44,900 bases of DNA from Alcanivorax sp. UBA4485 (lineage in GTDB: Bacteria; Pseudomonadota; Gammaproteobacteria; Pseudomonadales; Alcanivoracaceae). Below are positions 15,620-24,600 of the stretch, in pieces. The stretch lies in the NCBI GenBank assembly GCA_002389055.1, contig DGNT01000092.1, positions 1 through 44,900 of the forward strand. Direction: 5' to 3'. A program made the position numbers and the translations under genes. Each line of letters opens with the position of its first letter. Positions within the stretch are counted from its first letter, which is position 1. The notes beneath the pieces were generated by a model. That model saw nothing but the letters and a program-made list of their open reading frames with translations, was not told the DNA's origin and did not search any database.

Positions 15620-16711
15620 TTACCTCCTTGTAGGGGTGCCCGTGGGAGTGGCCGGCTCCGGTAGGAACGCCGCCAGCCAGGACAGCACCAGTAATGACGC
15701 GGAGTAGTAATCATCCTCCGGGCGGATGTGCTTGGGCAGTTTACCCGGCATGCCGAGTAACAGCGAGCGCACCGCCATGCCGCCCCGGGACAGCGGATAG
15801 TCGGCGGTTTCGCCATCCGTCAGATTGACCCAGGCCGGGGGACGATCATCCGCGCCGCGCCAGTAAGCGCTGACCGCCTCCAGGCCCGCTTGTTCCGAAC
15901 GGCCGGCCCAAACTGCGTACAAGGGCACACGAACCGCTTCAAAACCGAACCGGGGTGGCCATTGGTCGGCGACCCGCAATTCCCCGCTTTCGGTCAGGCT
16001 CAGCCAGTCCGGCGGCAGCTGGTGGGCGCCGAAACGGGCGGCGCGCAGCAACCGTTCGCCATCCAGCAGCAACCGTTGCCAGGGGCCGTCCGGCTCCGCC
16101 GTGGCGAAGTCTTGCAGCGCCGGCGTCACCCAATAGGACAGGTTAACGACCACATAGCCGTCATGCTCGAAGCCGCGCCGGGCTGGCAGCAGCACCGAGT
16201 AACCGGCGTAATCGCGAATCAGATGGCGGCCAATGGCGCGCCGCAACCGCCGGGAGTGCTGTTCGTATTCCGGCACCCGCCACTTCCGCGCGGCGCGGTG
16301 CAACGCCCAGGCAATCAGCAGATCGCCGTCGCTGGCGTTGTTGAGGTCCTGCACCGGCGGCGTCTGGTCGGGCTGGTAGCGCCACGCCAGCAGGCCGCCG
16401 TCGAGCACATCCAGGTGCTCCCGGGTCCAGCACCAGAGCGCCTCGAAGCGGGCCCGGTCGTTGAACGCCTCGGCGAACAACATGGCCCAGCCCTGCCCTT
16501 CGGTGTGGGTGACGTCGTTGTTGCCGGTATCCACAACCCGGCCTTGCTCGGTAATAAAGCGCTCGGCGTAGTCTCGCCAAATCGAGTAACGCTCTTCGGC
16601 GCCGGCGGTGCCGGCCAAACCGGCGATCATCGTCAGACACAACAGCACGGGCCAGCAGCGCCGCGCCAAGGGTCCGACCTTCCTTGGTCCTGGGTACATT
16701 GTGTTATCCAT
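15620..16711 (-). CDS. bcsZ: Endo-1,4-beta-glucanase BcsZ (GH8)
   Basis: A 363-residue periplasmic glycoside hydrolase family 8 enzyme that trims or edits nascent cellulose. The signal peptide runs to about residue 38 (TAGAEE). The catalytic acid is Glu71 in the HTEGQGWAM motif, and the DGD block is at 127-129. The residue usually read as Asp in the DA(I/V)R motif, thought to be the catalytic base, is Glu257 here (FGFEAVRVPLY); this may slow or alter activity. It begins 2 bp after bcsD and ends just before galU. An ATG at 16699 is an alternative start that would trim four residues. Confidence 0.9.
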   Translation of the reverse strand: MDNTMYPGPRKVGPLARRCWPVLLCLTMIAGLAGTAGAEERYSIWRDYAERFITEQGRVVDTGNNDVTHTEGQGWAMLFAEAFNDRARFEALWCWTREHLDVLDGGLLAWRYQPDQTPPVQDLNNASDGDLLIAWALHRAARKWRVPEYEQHSRRLRRAIGRHLIRDYAGYSVLLPARRGFEHDGYVVVNLSYWVTPALQDFATAEPDGPWQRLLLDGERLLRAARFGAHQLPPDWLSLTESGELRVADQWPPRFGFEAVRVPLYAVWAGRSEQAGLEAVSAYWRGADDRPPAWVNLTDGETADYPLSRGGMAVRSLLLGMPGKLPKHIRPEDDYYSASLLVLSWLAAFLPEPATPTGTPTRR

Positions 16712-16713
16712 GT

Positions 16714-17181
16714 TTAGCGGCCGTAACAGAATTCCATCGGTTCACCGGACACCGCGGACAGCATCTTCACCGACACCTCGCCGCCGCCCTGACCGCGCAA
16801 CCAGCGTTCGTAAACGCCCTCCAGCAGAGACGCCAGAGCCAGTGGCCACAGGCAACCCGGGCGCTTGTCCAGCTCCGGCCAGGCGCCGTGCAGAATGGTG
16901 ATCATGTTCTGCTGAGCGGAGAACAAACACCAGCCCCAATCCATGCGGCGCCAGTGTTCGTTAATCGCCTGCTCCAGGCCTTGCAGGGTGTCCTGCTCGC
17001 GCAGGGGCAATCGTTCCGCCAGCCGGTGACCCAGGTGGCGGAAAAACTCCAGGGACTCCTCGCGACCGGACAGCTGGCCCAACTCCGCCACCAGCACCGA
17101 GAGAAAATCACGCCACTGCGTGTCGCATTGCTGTTCCTGGTGGTAAGCCAGGCTGCGCGCGCTGATCGCATCGCGGTCCAT
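16714..17181 (-). CDS. bcsD: Cellulose synthase subunit BcsD
   Basis: A 155-residue protein matching the size and pattern of BcsD/AcsD, the periplasmic octamer that helps glucan chains crystallise into ordered ribbons. The supporting block is CLWPLALASLLEGVYERWL, equivalent to the WLAPVLEGLYGRW region of the acetic-acid-bacterial protein; the other parts are weakly conserved, as is normal. A very good ribosome site (GGAGGAATAAT) lies in the last codons of bcsC. The presence of bcsD together with a fused bcsAB resembles the Komagataeibacter-type operon, although this organism appears to be a gammaproteobacterium. Confidence 0.82.
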   Translation of the reverse strand: MDRDAISARSLAYHQEQQCDTQWRDFLSVLVAELGQLSGREESLEFFRHLGHRLAERLPLREQDTLQGLEQAINEHWRRMDWGWCLFSAQQNMITILHGAWPELDKRPGCLWPLALASLLEGVYERWLRGQGGGEVSVKMLSAVSGEPMEFCYGR

Positions 17182-17182
17182 A

Positions 17183-20100
17183 TTATTCCTCCAGGGTGTA
17201 GTTCAGGTTCACCGACGCCTTGGTTTCCGAGTAGTCGCCGAAGGTGTCGTAACCCACCCGGGTGCCCAGCTTGAGCCCCGGTGACAGCCGGTAATCCAGG
17301 CCGGCGCCCAGATTGACGCCGAAGCCGCTTTTGCTTTCCGCGGCGTAGTAGGCGCTGTCGATGACGCCGGAAGACGCCAGGATTTCCATCCAGAACTGCT
17401 CCTCCGCCAGGGTCGGGAAGAACGCCGCCGCGTCGCTGCTGTAGCTCTGGAAGCCGGGCGCGAACGTGGCGTTCCAGGTCCAGCGGTGATAGTCCTCCGA
17501 ATACTCGATCGGGAACGACAGGCTGACGTAATCCTGCGGGCTGAAATAACCGCCGTGGCCGTAGGTGAACTTGCTGAGGTTCTCGTCGAAGCTCATGTAG
17601 CGCACATTCACCCCGGTCTTCAGCTCACGATCATCCTCGCGGATGGGCCGCAGATAACCACCCAGCGACGCCTCCACCGACTGGTTATCGGCCACGTTGT
17701 GGCCGTCGTAATTATAGAAGCCCAGGTCGCTGTACAGCCCCAGCGGACCGTTATCGAACGTCAGCCCGATACGGCCGCCGGTGCGCGTCACCCCACCCCA
17801 GCGGTCGCCGGTGGCGGGGTCCTCGACCCCAGCGTAGGACAGCAGGCTGTCGGTCACCGCGCGGCGTTCCCCGGCGAGGATAAAGCGCCCGTTACGGCCC
17901 AGTTTCGGTGTCCAGCTCAGGCCGCCCACCAGATTGGTGATCTCGAACCCGAACGGGGTGCTGCCGATATCGGCGGCGAACGCCTGCCCTTGATAGCCGA
18001 AGCCCACACCCATGCCGGCTTCGGTCTGGTTGCCGGCGGCGGCGCCACGGGCATAGCCGTTGGCACGCGCCTGCAGGCCGCCGATCAGATCACGCACAGC
18101 CTGGGAGCGGGCCTCGAATTCCTCCGGGGTGTCCGCTTCCAGGGAGAAGTCGGCGCTGCCGAAATTAGACACCAAATAGTCGTCGATAAAAGCGCGCTGC
18201 TCGTCGGAGAGCGCGCCGAGATCGATACCCAGTTCGTACAACACGTCAAGGTCGTTGGCGTTGTCGAATTGCGTATCCGCGTTAGCGAGCTGTGTCTCCG
18301 CGCTCTCCAACTGCTGGTCCGCGTTCGTGAACTGCGTCTCCGCCTCATTCAGATCGGCCTGCTCGGTTTCCACCAACGCTTCCAGCGCCGCAAGCTCCTG
18401 CTCGGTGGACGTCGGGTCAGCCAGCGCCGTTTGGTAGGCGGCTTCGGCCTGGTTAAAGTCGGCCTCCGCGGTGTCACGCACCACCCCCGCCTCATTAAAC
18501 GCCGTCTCGGCGTCGCCGAACCCGGCCTGTGCATTCTCCAACTGCGCGGCGCTCTGCCCGACTTCGGCGATCAGATCGTAGGCACCGTCCAGAGTACCGG
18601 CCAGGGAGGCGGCGCCGTCGGACAGCGGGCCGAAACCGAACCGCTCACTGGCGGAGCCACTCACCGAGCCGGCATTCAGGAAGGTGGGCGTGACCACGCC
18701 ACGGAACCGCCCGCCCCGGAACGGCACCCCGGAAAACGCCAGCTCGCCGCTCACTTCGGTGAGCTCGCTGAGGCCGGATTCACCGTCCCGATTACGCAGG
18801 GCCAGACCGGTCTCCACGCGCGGCGCCACATCCCGGCGCACGTCCTCGCGGAAGCGGTCGATGCGCGCCTCGGCGCGGGCGCTTTCCTGCACCGGCGTAG
18901 GCGCCGGAGCCGGACGGGGCGCCGCGCCGGGCTGATAGTAGCCGGCGGACGGCGCCGAGGCGGCGGCCACCGCCTGCTCGCGCACCGGCGGCTGCCAGTG
19001 CTGGCCCCGGTTTCCGGCGGACAGGTTGCCCGGCAACCAGACGTCGGTGCGGGTGCCGTCGTTGTTGTCCTCGCCCTCGGCGAGCGCCAACCAGCGGTTC
19101 TCCGGGGTCTTGCCGGCGGTCTTGCGGAACGGGTTGGCGCTGCCCGCCAAGGCCGCCGGGGCACCGCTGCGGTTGGCCCGGTACTGGGCGTCCGCCGCCT
19201 TTTCGGCCAGCGCCAGGGCGCTGCGGCTATCGCCGGAACGGCGCGCGGTGCGGGCCGCCAGCAACAGCAGCTCGCTGTCTTCCAGCGGCGCGGCCTGTTC
19301 CAGCAATTGCTCCGCCCGGTCCACGTCGTCCATCGCCAGCGCATTGGCCACCGCCGCGCGGCGCGCCGGCAGCTGCGGGCCGGGGCGGGCCAGCAGCCAG
19401 TCGTAGGTGACGGCCGCTTCCCGATGCAGCCCCCCTTCCTGATAGACCCGGCCCAGCGCCAGCACCAGCGCTTCGTTGTCCGGGTCCGAGGACAGCGCCA
19501 TCACCGCCTCGTCGTAGGCGCGGGCGAAATCGCCGCTCTGGCGGGCATGGTCCACCGACGCCACCGACAGGGTCCGGCGCGCGTCGGCGAAGACCTCGGC
19601 GCCGCCGGGCTGTTGCTCCGCGCGACGTTGCAGCTCGCGCAGCAGCTCGCCGGCTTCACGGTCGTAGCCCAGCCGGCCCAATACCAGCGCATGGGGCACG
19701 AAGTCCTTGGGCGCGCCCCGATCCAAGCCTTCGGAAAGATCCTTGCGCACCAGGGTCAGCGCCAGGCTGCTTTCGCCGCGATCGACGAGAAAATTGGCCA
19801 GTTGCCCGGTTTCCCCCGGGGTCTTCGGCGGCGCGGCGTAAAGCCGCTCCAATTCCGATTGAATGCGCCAGCGGTCACCGCTGTCGAAAACCCGGGCCAG
19901 TTCGGCCATCCGAGCGCCGTTCTCCACACGCTGGCGTAGCGCCTGGCTGTCGCTGTCACGGGCATCGGCGGGCAGGCGGTCAAGCAAACCCTGGGCGTGC
20001 TGCCAGCGGCCCTGGTCGGCGGCGAACTGCGCCGCCGCCAACAACGCTTCCGGCTCGGCGTCCGGCGCTTCCAGCGGTTCCAGCATCGCCGCCGCCTGGC

Positions 20101-21652
20101 CGCTCTGGCCGCGCGCCTGCATGCGCTTGGCCAGTTCCAGCCGCGCCCAAGGGTCCCCGGGCGCCGCCGCCACCGCTTCATGAAGCAGGGCTTCACCGGC
20201 GTACACCTGGCCGTCATCAATCAAATCCTGTGCCCGCCGGCGCAACACCTGGCTCTGCTGGTCGCGCACATAGCCGTAGCGCATGCGTTCCTCGGCGGGC
20301 AGCTCGGCGTAAATCCGGTTGGCTTCGTCGTACCGTTCCTGGGCCATCAGCGCCCGCACCAGACCCACCCGGGCGTCATTGTTGGCCGCGTCGTTTTCCA
20401 GCAGGTCGCGGAATACGGTTTCCGCCACCTGGGGCCGGTCCTGGCCGAGCAGAATCTCGCCCTGCAGCAAGCTGGCGTCGCGGCCACGGCGGCCGCCGGC
20501 GCGGGCCAGCGGAATCACCGCCTGCAGGGCCTGGTCGTAGTTCCGTTGTTCGTTCAGGGCGCGGGCCTCGGCGAGCCGGCCGTAGAAACGGGCGTCTTCC
20601 AGCGCCGGCGCCCAATCATTGCGGCGGTTGGGGGCCATGCGAATCGCGCGCGTCAGCCGCTGCTCCGCCGGACCGAAGCGGCCCTGGCGCAGGTCGATCA
20701 GGCCCAGGCCGGCCACCGCCTCGGCGCTGTCCGGGTCGTCCTTGAGCACCGCTTCGAAGGCGCGGCGAGCGGCGCTCAGGCGGCCCGCTTCGAGCGCGTC
20801 GTAGGCGCCCGCCACGGCGGCGCCCCCGCGGCCGCTGAGCACGCTGTCCAGCCGTTCGCGGACCACTTCATCGTCGGGGCGCACCGCCAGGTAGTCGCGC
20901 AGCGCGTCGGCGGAGGCCGGCTCTTCCGGCAACCACAGCAGCGCCTGCCGCCACGGGGCGATCACCTGCAGGCGCTCCTGGTCACGCCACAACCCGGCCA
21001 GCTGCTCGATACCCTGTTTGCGGGTGGCCTGACGGTAGGTGAGCACCTCCGCCAGCGCCTGGCGGGCGGCGGGGTCGCTGGGGTTGTCGCGCACCACCTG
21101 CTCCAGCCCCTCACGGGCCTCCCGCCAGCGGACGTCGACACCGGCCAGGGTCTGGTAATACTCCAGCGCCAGATCCGGCGGCGGCCCGGCGCCGTCGAAC
21201 AGCGCCTCGTAACGCGCCACGGCGCCGGCGGTGTTGCCCGCCTTGGCCAGGGCGCGCGCTTCCATCAGATCGCCGTTGCTGATCTGTTGCCGGCGCAGCG
21301 CCGCCTGCAGGCGTGCCGCGTCCTCGCTGTCGGGGGCCTGGGCGCGCAGGCGGTCCAGCCATTGGCGGGCGCCGTCCCGGTCCTCGTCGGCCAGGGCCAG
21401 CTCGCCCATGCCGCGTAGCGCCCGGGTGTTGTCCGGCTCCACCGCCAACACCCTTCTAAGGGCGTCCCGGGCCAGGTCCGGGCGATTGTTCGCCCGCCAG
21501 AAGGTGGCCTGGCTGAACAACGCGTCCAGGGAAGACGCGCCCGCCTCGGCGCCGTTACCGGCGGCCGCCTCGCTGTTCTGTTGGGCCGGCGCCCGGTCCG
21601 GCAAGGTCACCAGACACAACAACACCGGCAAAGCCAAAATCGCTTGTTTCAT
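17183..21652 (-). CDS. bcsC: Cellulose export protein BcsC with coiled-coil insert
   Basis: A 1489-residue outer-membrane exporter. A signal peptide (to about residue 24) is followed by TPR repeats to about residue 850 and a Pro/Ala linker. The C-terminal BCSC_C beta-barrel shows VGGLSWTPKLGRNGRF, RRAVTDSLLSYAG and a final aromatic-rich strand NLNYTLEE. Unusually, about 200 residues (about 1011-1208; DNA 18030-18620) interrupt the barrel domain after SERFGFGP. They include Ala-rich heptads such as AETQFTN-ADQQLES-AETQLAN and an acidic segment. The start at 21652 has AGGAAGG 4 nt upstream; a frame opening at 21670 would overlap bcsAB. Confidence 0.92.
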   Translation of the reverse strand: MKQAILALPVLLCLVTLPDRAPAQQNSEAAAGNGAEAGASSLDALFSQATFWRANNRPDLARDALRRVLAVEPDNTRALRGMGELALADEDRDGARQWLDRLRAQAPDSEDAARLQAALRRQQISNGDLMEARALAKAGNTAGAVARYEALFDGAGPPPDLALEYYQTLAGVDVRWREAREGLEQVVRDNPSDPAARQALAEVLTYRQATRKQGIEQLAGLWRDQERLQVIAPWRQALLWLPEEPASADALRDYLAVRPDDEVVRERLDSVLSGRGGAAVAGAYDALEAGRLSAARRAFEAVLKDDPDSAEAVAGLGLIDLRQGRFGPAEQRLTRAIRMAPNRRNDWAPALEDARFYGRLAEARALNEQRNYDQALQAVIPLARAGGRRGRDASLLQGEILLGQDRPQVAETVFRDLLENDAANNDARVGLVRALMAQERYDEANRIYAELPAEERMRYGYVRDQQSQVLRRRAQDLIDDGQVYAGEALLHEAVAAAPGDPWARLELAKRMQARGQSGQAAAMLEPLEAPDAEPEALLAAAQFAADQGRWQHAQGLLDRLPADARDSDSQALRQRVENGARMAELARVFDSGDRWRIQSELERLYAAPPKTPGETGQLANFLVDRGESSLALTLVRKDLSEGLDRGAPKDFVPHALVLGRLGYDREAGELLRELQRRAEQQPGGAEVFADARRTLSVASVDHARQSGDFARAYDEAVMALSSDPDNEALVLALGRVYQEGGLHREAAVTYDWLLARPGPQLPARRAAVANALAMDDVDRAEQLLEQAAPLEDSELLLLAARTARRSGDSRSALALAEKAADAQYRANRSGAPAALAGSANPFRKTAGKTPENRWLALAEGEDNNDGTRTDVWLPGNLSAGNRGQHWQPPVREQAVAAASAPSAGYYQPGAAPRPAPAPTPVQESARAEARIDRFREDVRRDVAPRVETGLALRNRDGESGLSELTEVSGELAFSGVPFRGGRFRGVVTPTFLNAGSVSGSASERFGFGPLSDGAASLAGTLDGAYDLIAEVGQSAAQLENAQAGFGDAETAFNEAGVVRDTAEADFNQAEAAYQTALADPTSTEQELAALEALVETEQADLNEAETQFTNADQQLESAETQLANADTQFDNANDLDVLYELGIDLGALSDEQRAFIDDYLVSNFGSADFSLEADTPEEFEARSQAVRDLIGGLQARANGYARGAAAGNQTEAGMGVGFGYQGQAFAADIGSTPFGFEITNLVGGLSWTPKLGRNGRFILAGERRAVTDSLLSYAGVEDPATGDRWGGVTRTGGRIGLTFDNGPLGLYSDLGFYNYDGHNVADNQSVEASLGGYLRPIREDDRELKTGVNVRYMSFDENLSKFTYGHGGYFSPQDYVSLSFPIEYSEDYHRWTWNATFAPGFQSYSSDAAAFFPTLAEEQFWMEILASSGVIDSAYYAAESKSGFGVNLGAGLDYRLSPGLKLGTRVGYDTFGDYSETKASVNLNYTLEE

Positions 21653-21662
21653 GGAACCTTCC

Positions 21663-24600
21663 TTATTCACCCAGACGCCGCGCCTGGCGCCATTTCAGTA
21701 ACGGCACCAGCAAGGCCACCAGCAGCGCGAAAATCACGCACATCAGGAAAAACAAAAGCAGCGGCCGCTTACCGAAGCCCCAGCGAAACTGGGTCAGCCA
21801 GTTCACATCACCACTGAGGCGCTGCGGATTGACCCGGAACCCGCGCGGCTGATCGGCATCCAGCAGCAGGAAGTCGCCGCGCACCCGCGAGGTGATGTCG
21901 CTGTCACCCAGGGCTTCCGCCATGGCGGGCAGCTGCGCCGAGTCCTCGGCGGTGACCAGCACCTGCCAATGATCCGCGTTCAGGGGCGAGGGCATGGCCA
22001 TCAGCGCCCGGGGTTCGCGCTGGCCGGCCAAGGCGATGGCGGCTTCCTCGTGTTCCAGGAACCAGTCGCCCAGGGTGATATGCCGAAGGCGCTCGGTGAG
22101 CGTGGGCGGGCGCACCCGTAAGCCGCCGTTGTCCCGTTTGAAGGCACTCCCACGCAGCAACGTCGACAACGCCGGGTCCGCCACCGGCAGCACCGCCAAC
22201 AGATCCCGATCCCGCAACCGGTGCAGACCGTCCACGCCCAGGGCCACTTCCACCCCCAGTGCCGGAAAGCCGGAGGCGGCGCCGATCCGCGCCATCAGGT
22301 CCAGGGCGGTGGTCAGGGTGGCCAGATCCGGTGACGCTGGCAGCACCAGACCGGTGCGGCTGAGATCGGCGCGCGCGGAGAACGGGTAGCCGGCGGCCAC
22401 GAACGCGGAGAGTGAGGGCATCACCGCCAGGTGCCGGGTGTGCGTCAGGTCCAGGGTGGAACCCGGGTAGATCTGGTTGACCACATCGCCAGGCAGCACC
22501 GGATCGCACTCGTCTTCCAGGGTGTAGCGCAGGTTGAAATAGAAGGTCAGCCGGTTTTCGCCGTGGATCAGATCCGGCGGCACCGGAATCACCGCTTCCT
22601 GCTGGCGGCTGTCACCGGCGCCGAGCTCCCGCTTGATGCTGCCCCACCAGTCCAGCCGGGGCGGCGGCAGCGATTTCAGGAACTGGCCGTTCAGCGCCAC
22701 GTCCAGGCGGGATTTGTCGTTGTCCAGCCAGGGCCCTTCCGCGAACCGGTAGCGGACCCGCAGCGGCACGGTTTCGCCGGGCCACAGGAACAGGTCCGGC
22801 GAGGCCCGGAACCCGATATTGATGACCCCGGGATAGAGCCCCTGGGTGCGCAACTGATCACCAGGCACCAGACTGCCCAGCTCCACCGGCATCTCGGTGG
22901 ACACCCAGCGGGGCGAGTCGTTGGCGGCGCGCGGCGGGCTGGCCACGTCTTCCACCGGCTGCCGGCGGCCGTGCAGCTCGGCGCTGCGCAGGGTCAGGTA
23001 GCGGGCCGCGCGGACCAGGTCGGCGCCGTTGGCGCCGTGCAGCACCAGCAGCTTGTAGAACGGGTCCGCCGGGTTATCGATCACCGACAGGTGGCTGCCG
23101 GGCTCCGCACCCAGGCCGGCCACCGGGTTGGCGTCGGTGCTCAGCACAATCGCATGGCCGGCGGGCAGCTCGTTGTCGTGCAGTGAGAAGCGGGTGCCCC
23201 GGTAACGGGCCTGGGCACCGAACCAGGAGGCGGTGATGGCGGCGGCGCGCAGCACGTCGCTGTCGGGCTGATCGGGGAGCACCAGATGCAGGTCCAGACG
23301 GCTCTGCGAGGTGAGGTCGAAAAACGGCTCCGGCAGCATTTCCAGATCGCTGGCCAGCGGCAGCCGGTCGGCCTGGTATTCAATCGCCGAGGACGGGTCG
23401 ACGGTCAACCAGACCCGCTTATCCAACGGATTGGGGCAGGCGCGGTCGGCGAGCCCGACCAGGCGGAAATTAATGCGGTTATTGGTGACCAGCAGCGCCG
23501 GATTCACCGGCAGCCGGAATTCCGCCTCGGTGGCGTCGCGGTCCAGCTCCAGGGTTTGTACCCGAGCGCCGTTGATCTCCACCACCAGCCGGCCGGTGCC
23601 GGGGAGAATCTCATCGCCGTAGGCGAGTTTGAGATACATCTCGGCTTCGGTGACCACTTCATCGCGGCCCACCGAGAAACCCAGCCCGGCCTGGGACTGG
23701 GCGCCGGCCAGGGTCAGGCCTTCAACCTGGCCGAGTTGGCGGAAGGTTAACGTTTGCTGGTGGGGGCGGGTTTCCAGTTGCGCGCCGCTTTGTAGAGAGG
23801 GCTCTGGGATCCTGCCGGCCGTCGTTGCCGGCCTTTCGCGGGCGGGGCCCGCTCGCACAGGGGAGGCTTCCGCCGGGACCGCTGCCGGGTTCGCCGCGAG
23901 GGCCGGGCGAACCGCGAGGACGGCGAGCAGGCCCAGGAGCAGCAGCACGGCCAGGGGCATGAAGCGGTGCCAGAGGCGGTTGGCGCGCATGGTCTCGTCG
24001 ATCTCACGCTCCTTGCGGCCGCGCGCCAGCCAGCGGCCGAAGAACATCAGGATCACCACCCGCAGCACGATGCGGAAGGAATGCAGTGGGCGGTCCTTGT
24101 CGTGTTGGCCGTCCGGCAGCCAGGCGTCGTAGCGGCCCATGACGATGCGCAGCATCTGCCGCTGCTGGCTGAGATTCATCAGGCCGAACTGCAAACGCAG
24201 GTCGCGGCCGTCGGCGCTCACCAGGCGGGCCGGCAGGACCACGCTCAGGTCGTCGAGGCGAATCTCCACGTCTTCGACTTCGCCGTCGAACGCCTCTTGG
24301 CCGGGGTTGGCCAGCCGCACCCCGCCCAGCGACACGTCCAGCGTGCGGGTCTTGAGTACATGGCCGTCCGCCAGATAGATCGACGCCGGCAGCACCAGCG
24401 GCACCCGCACGTTGGTGCGCACCTGGCGCTGCTCGCGGGCCGTGGCGATCGCCGCCAAAAGGGTGATCAGGCTGAAGCCGGCCCAGAACACATTGAGCAG
24501 CATCACGTCCCGCTCAATGCCGTAGAACTCATTCCAGTAAAAACGCACCAGCCCGCTGCCCAGGCCCAGGGCGAGCAGAAACGCCACCACCAGATGCGGG

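Noticed and set aside
17486..19939. 817-codon plus-strand open frame opposite bcsC
   Set aside because: Antisense shadow of a strongly supported gene, with low-complexity repeats mirroring the TPR and coiled-coil codons.
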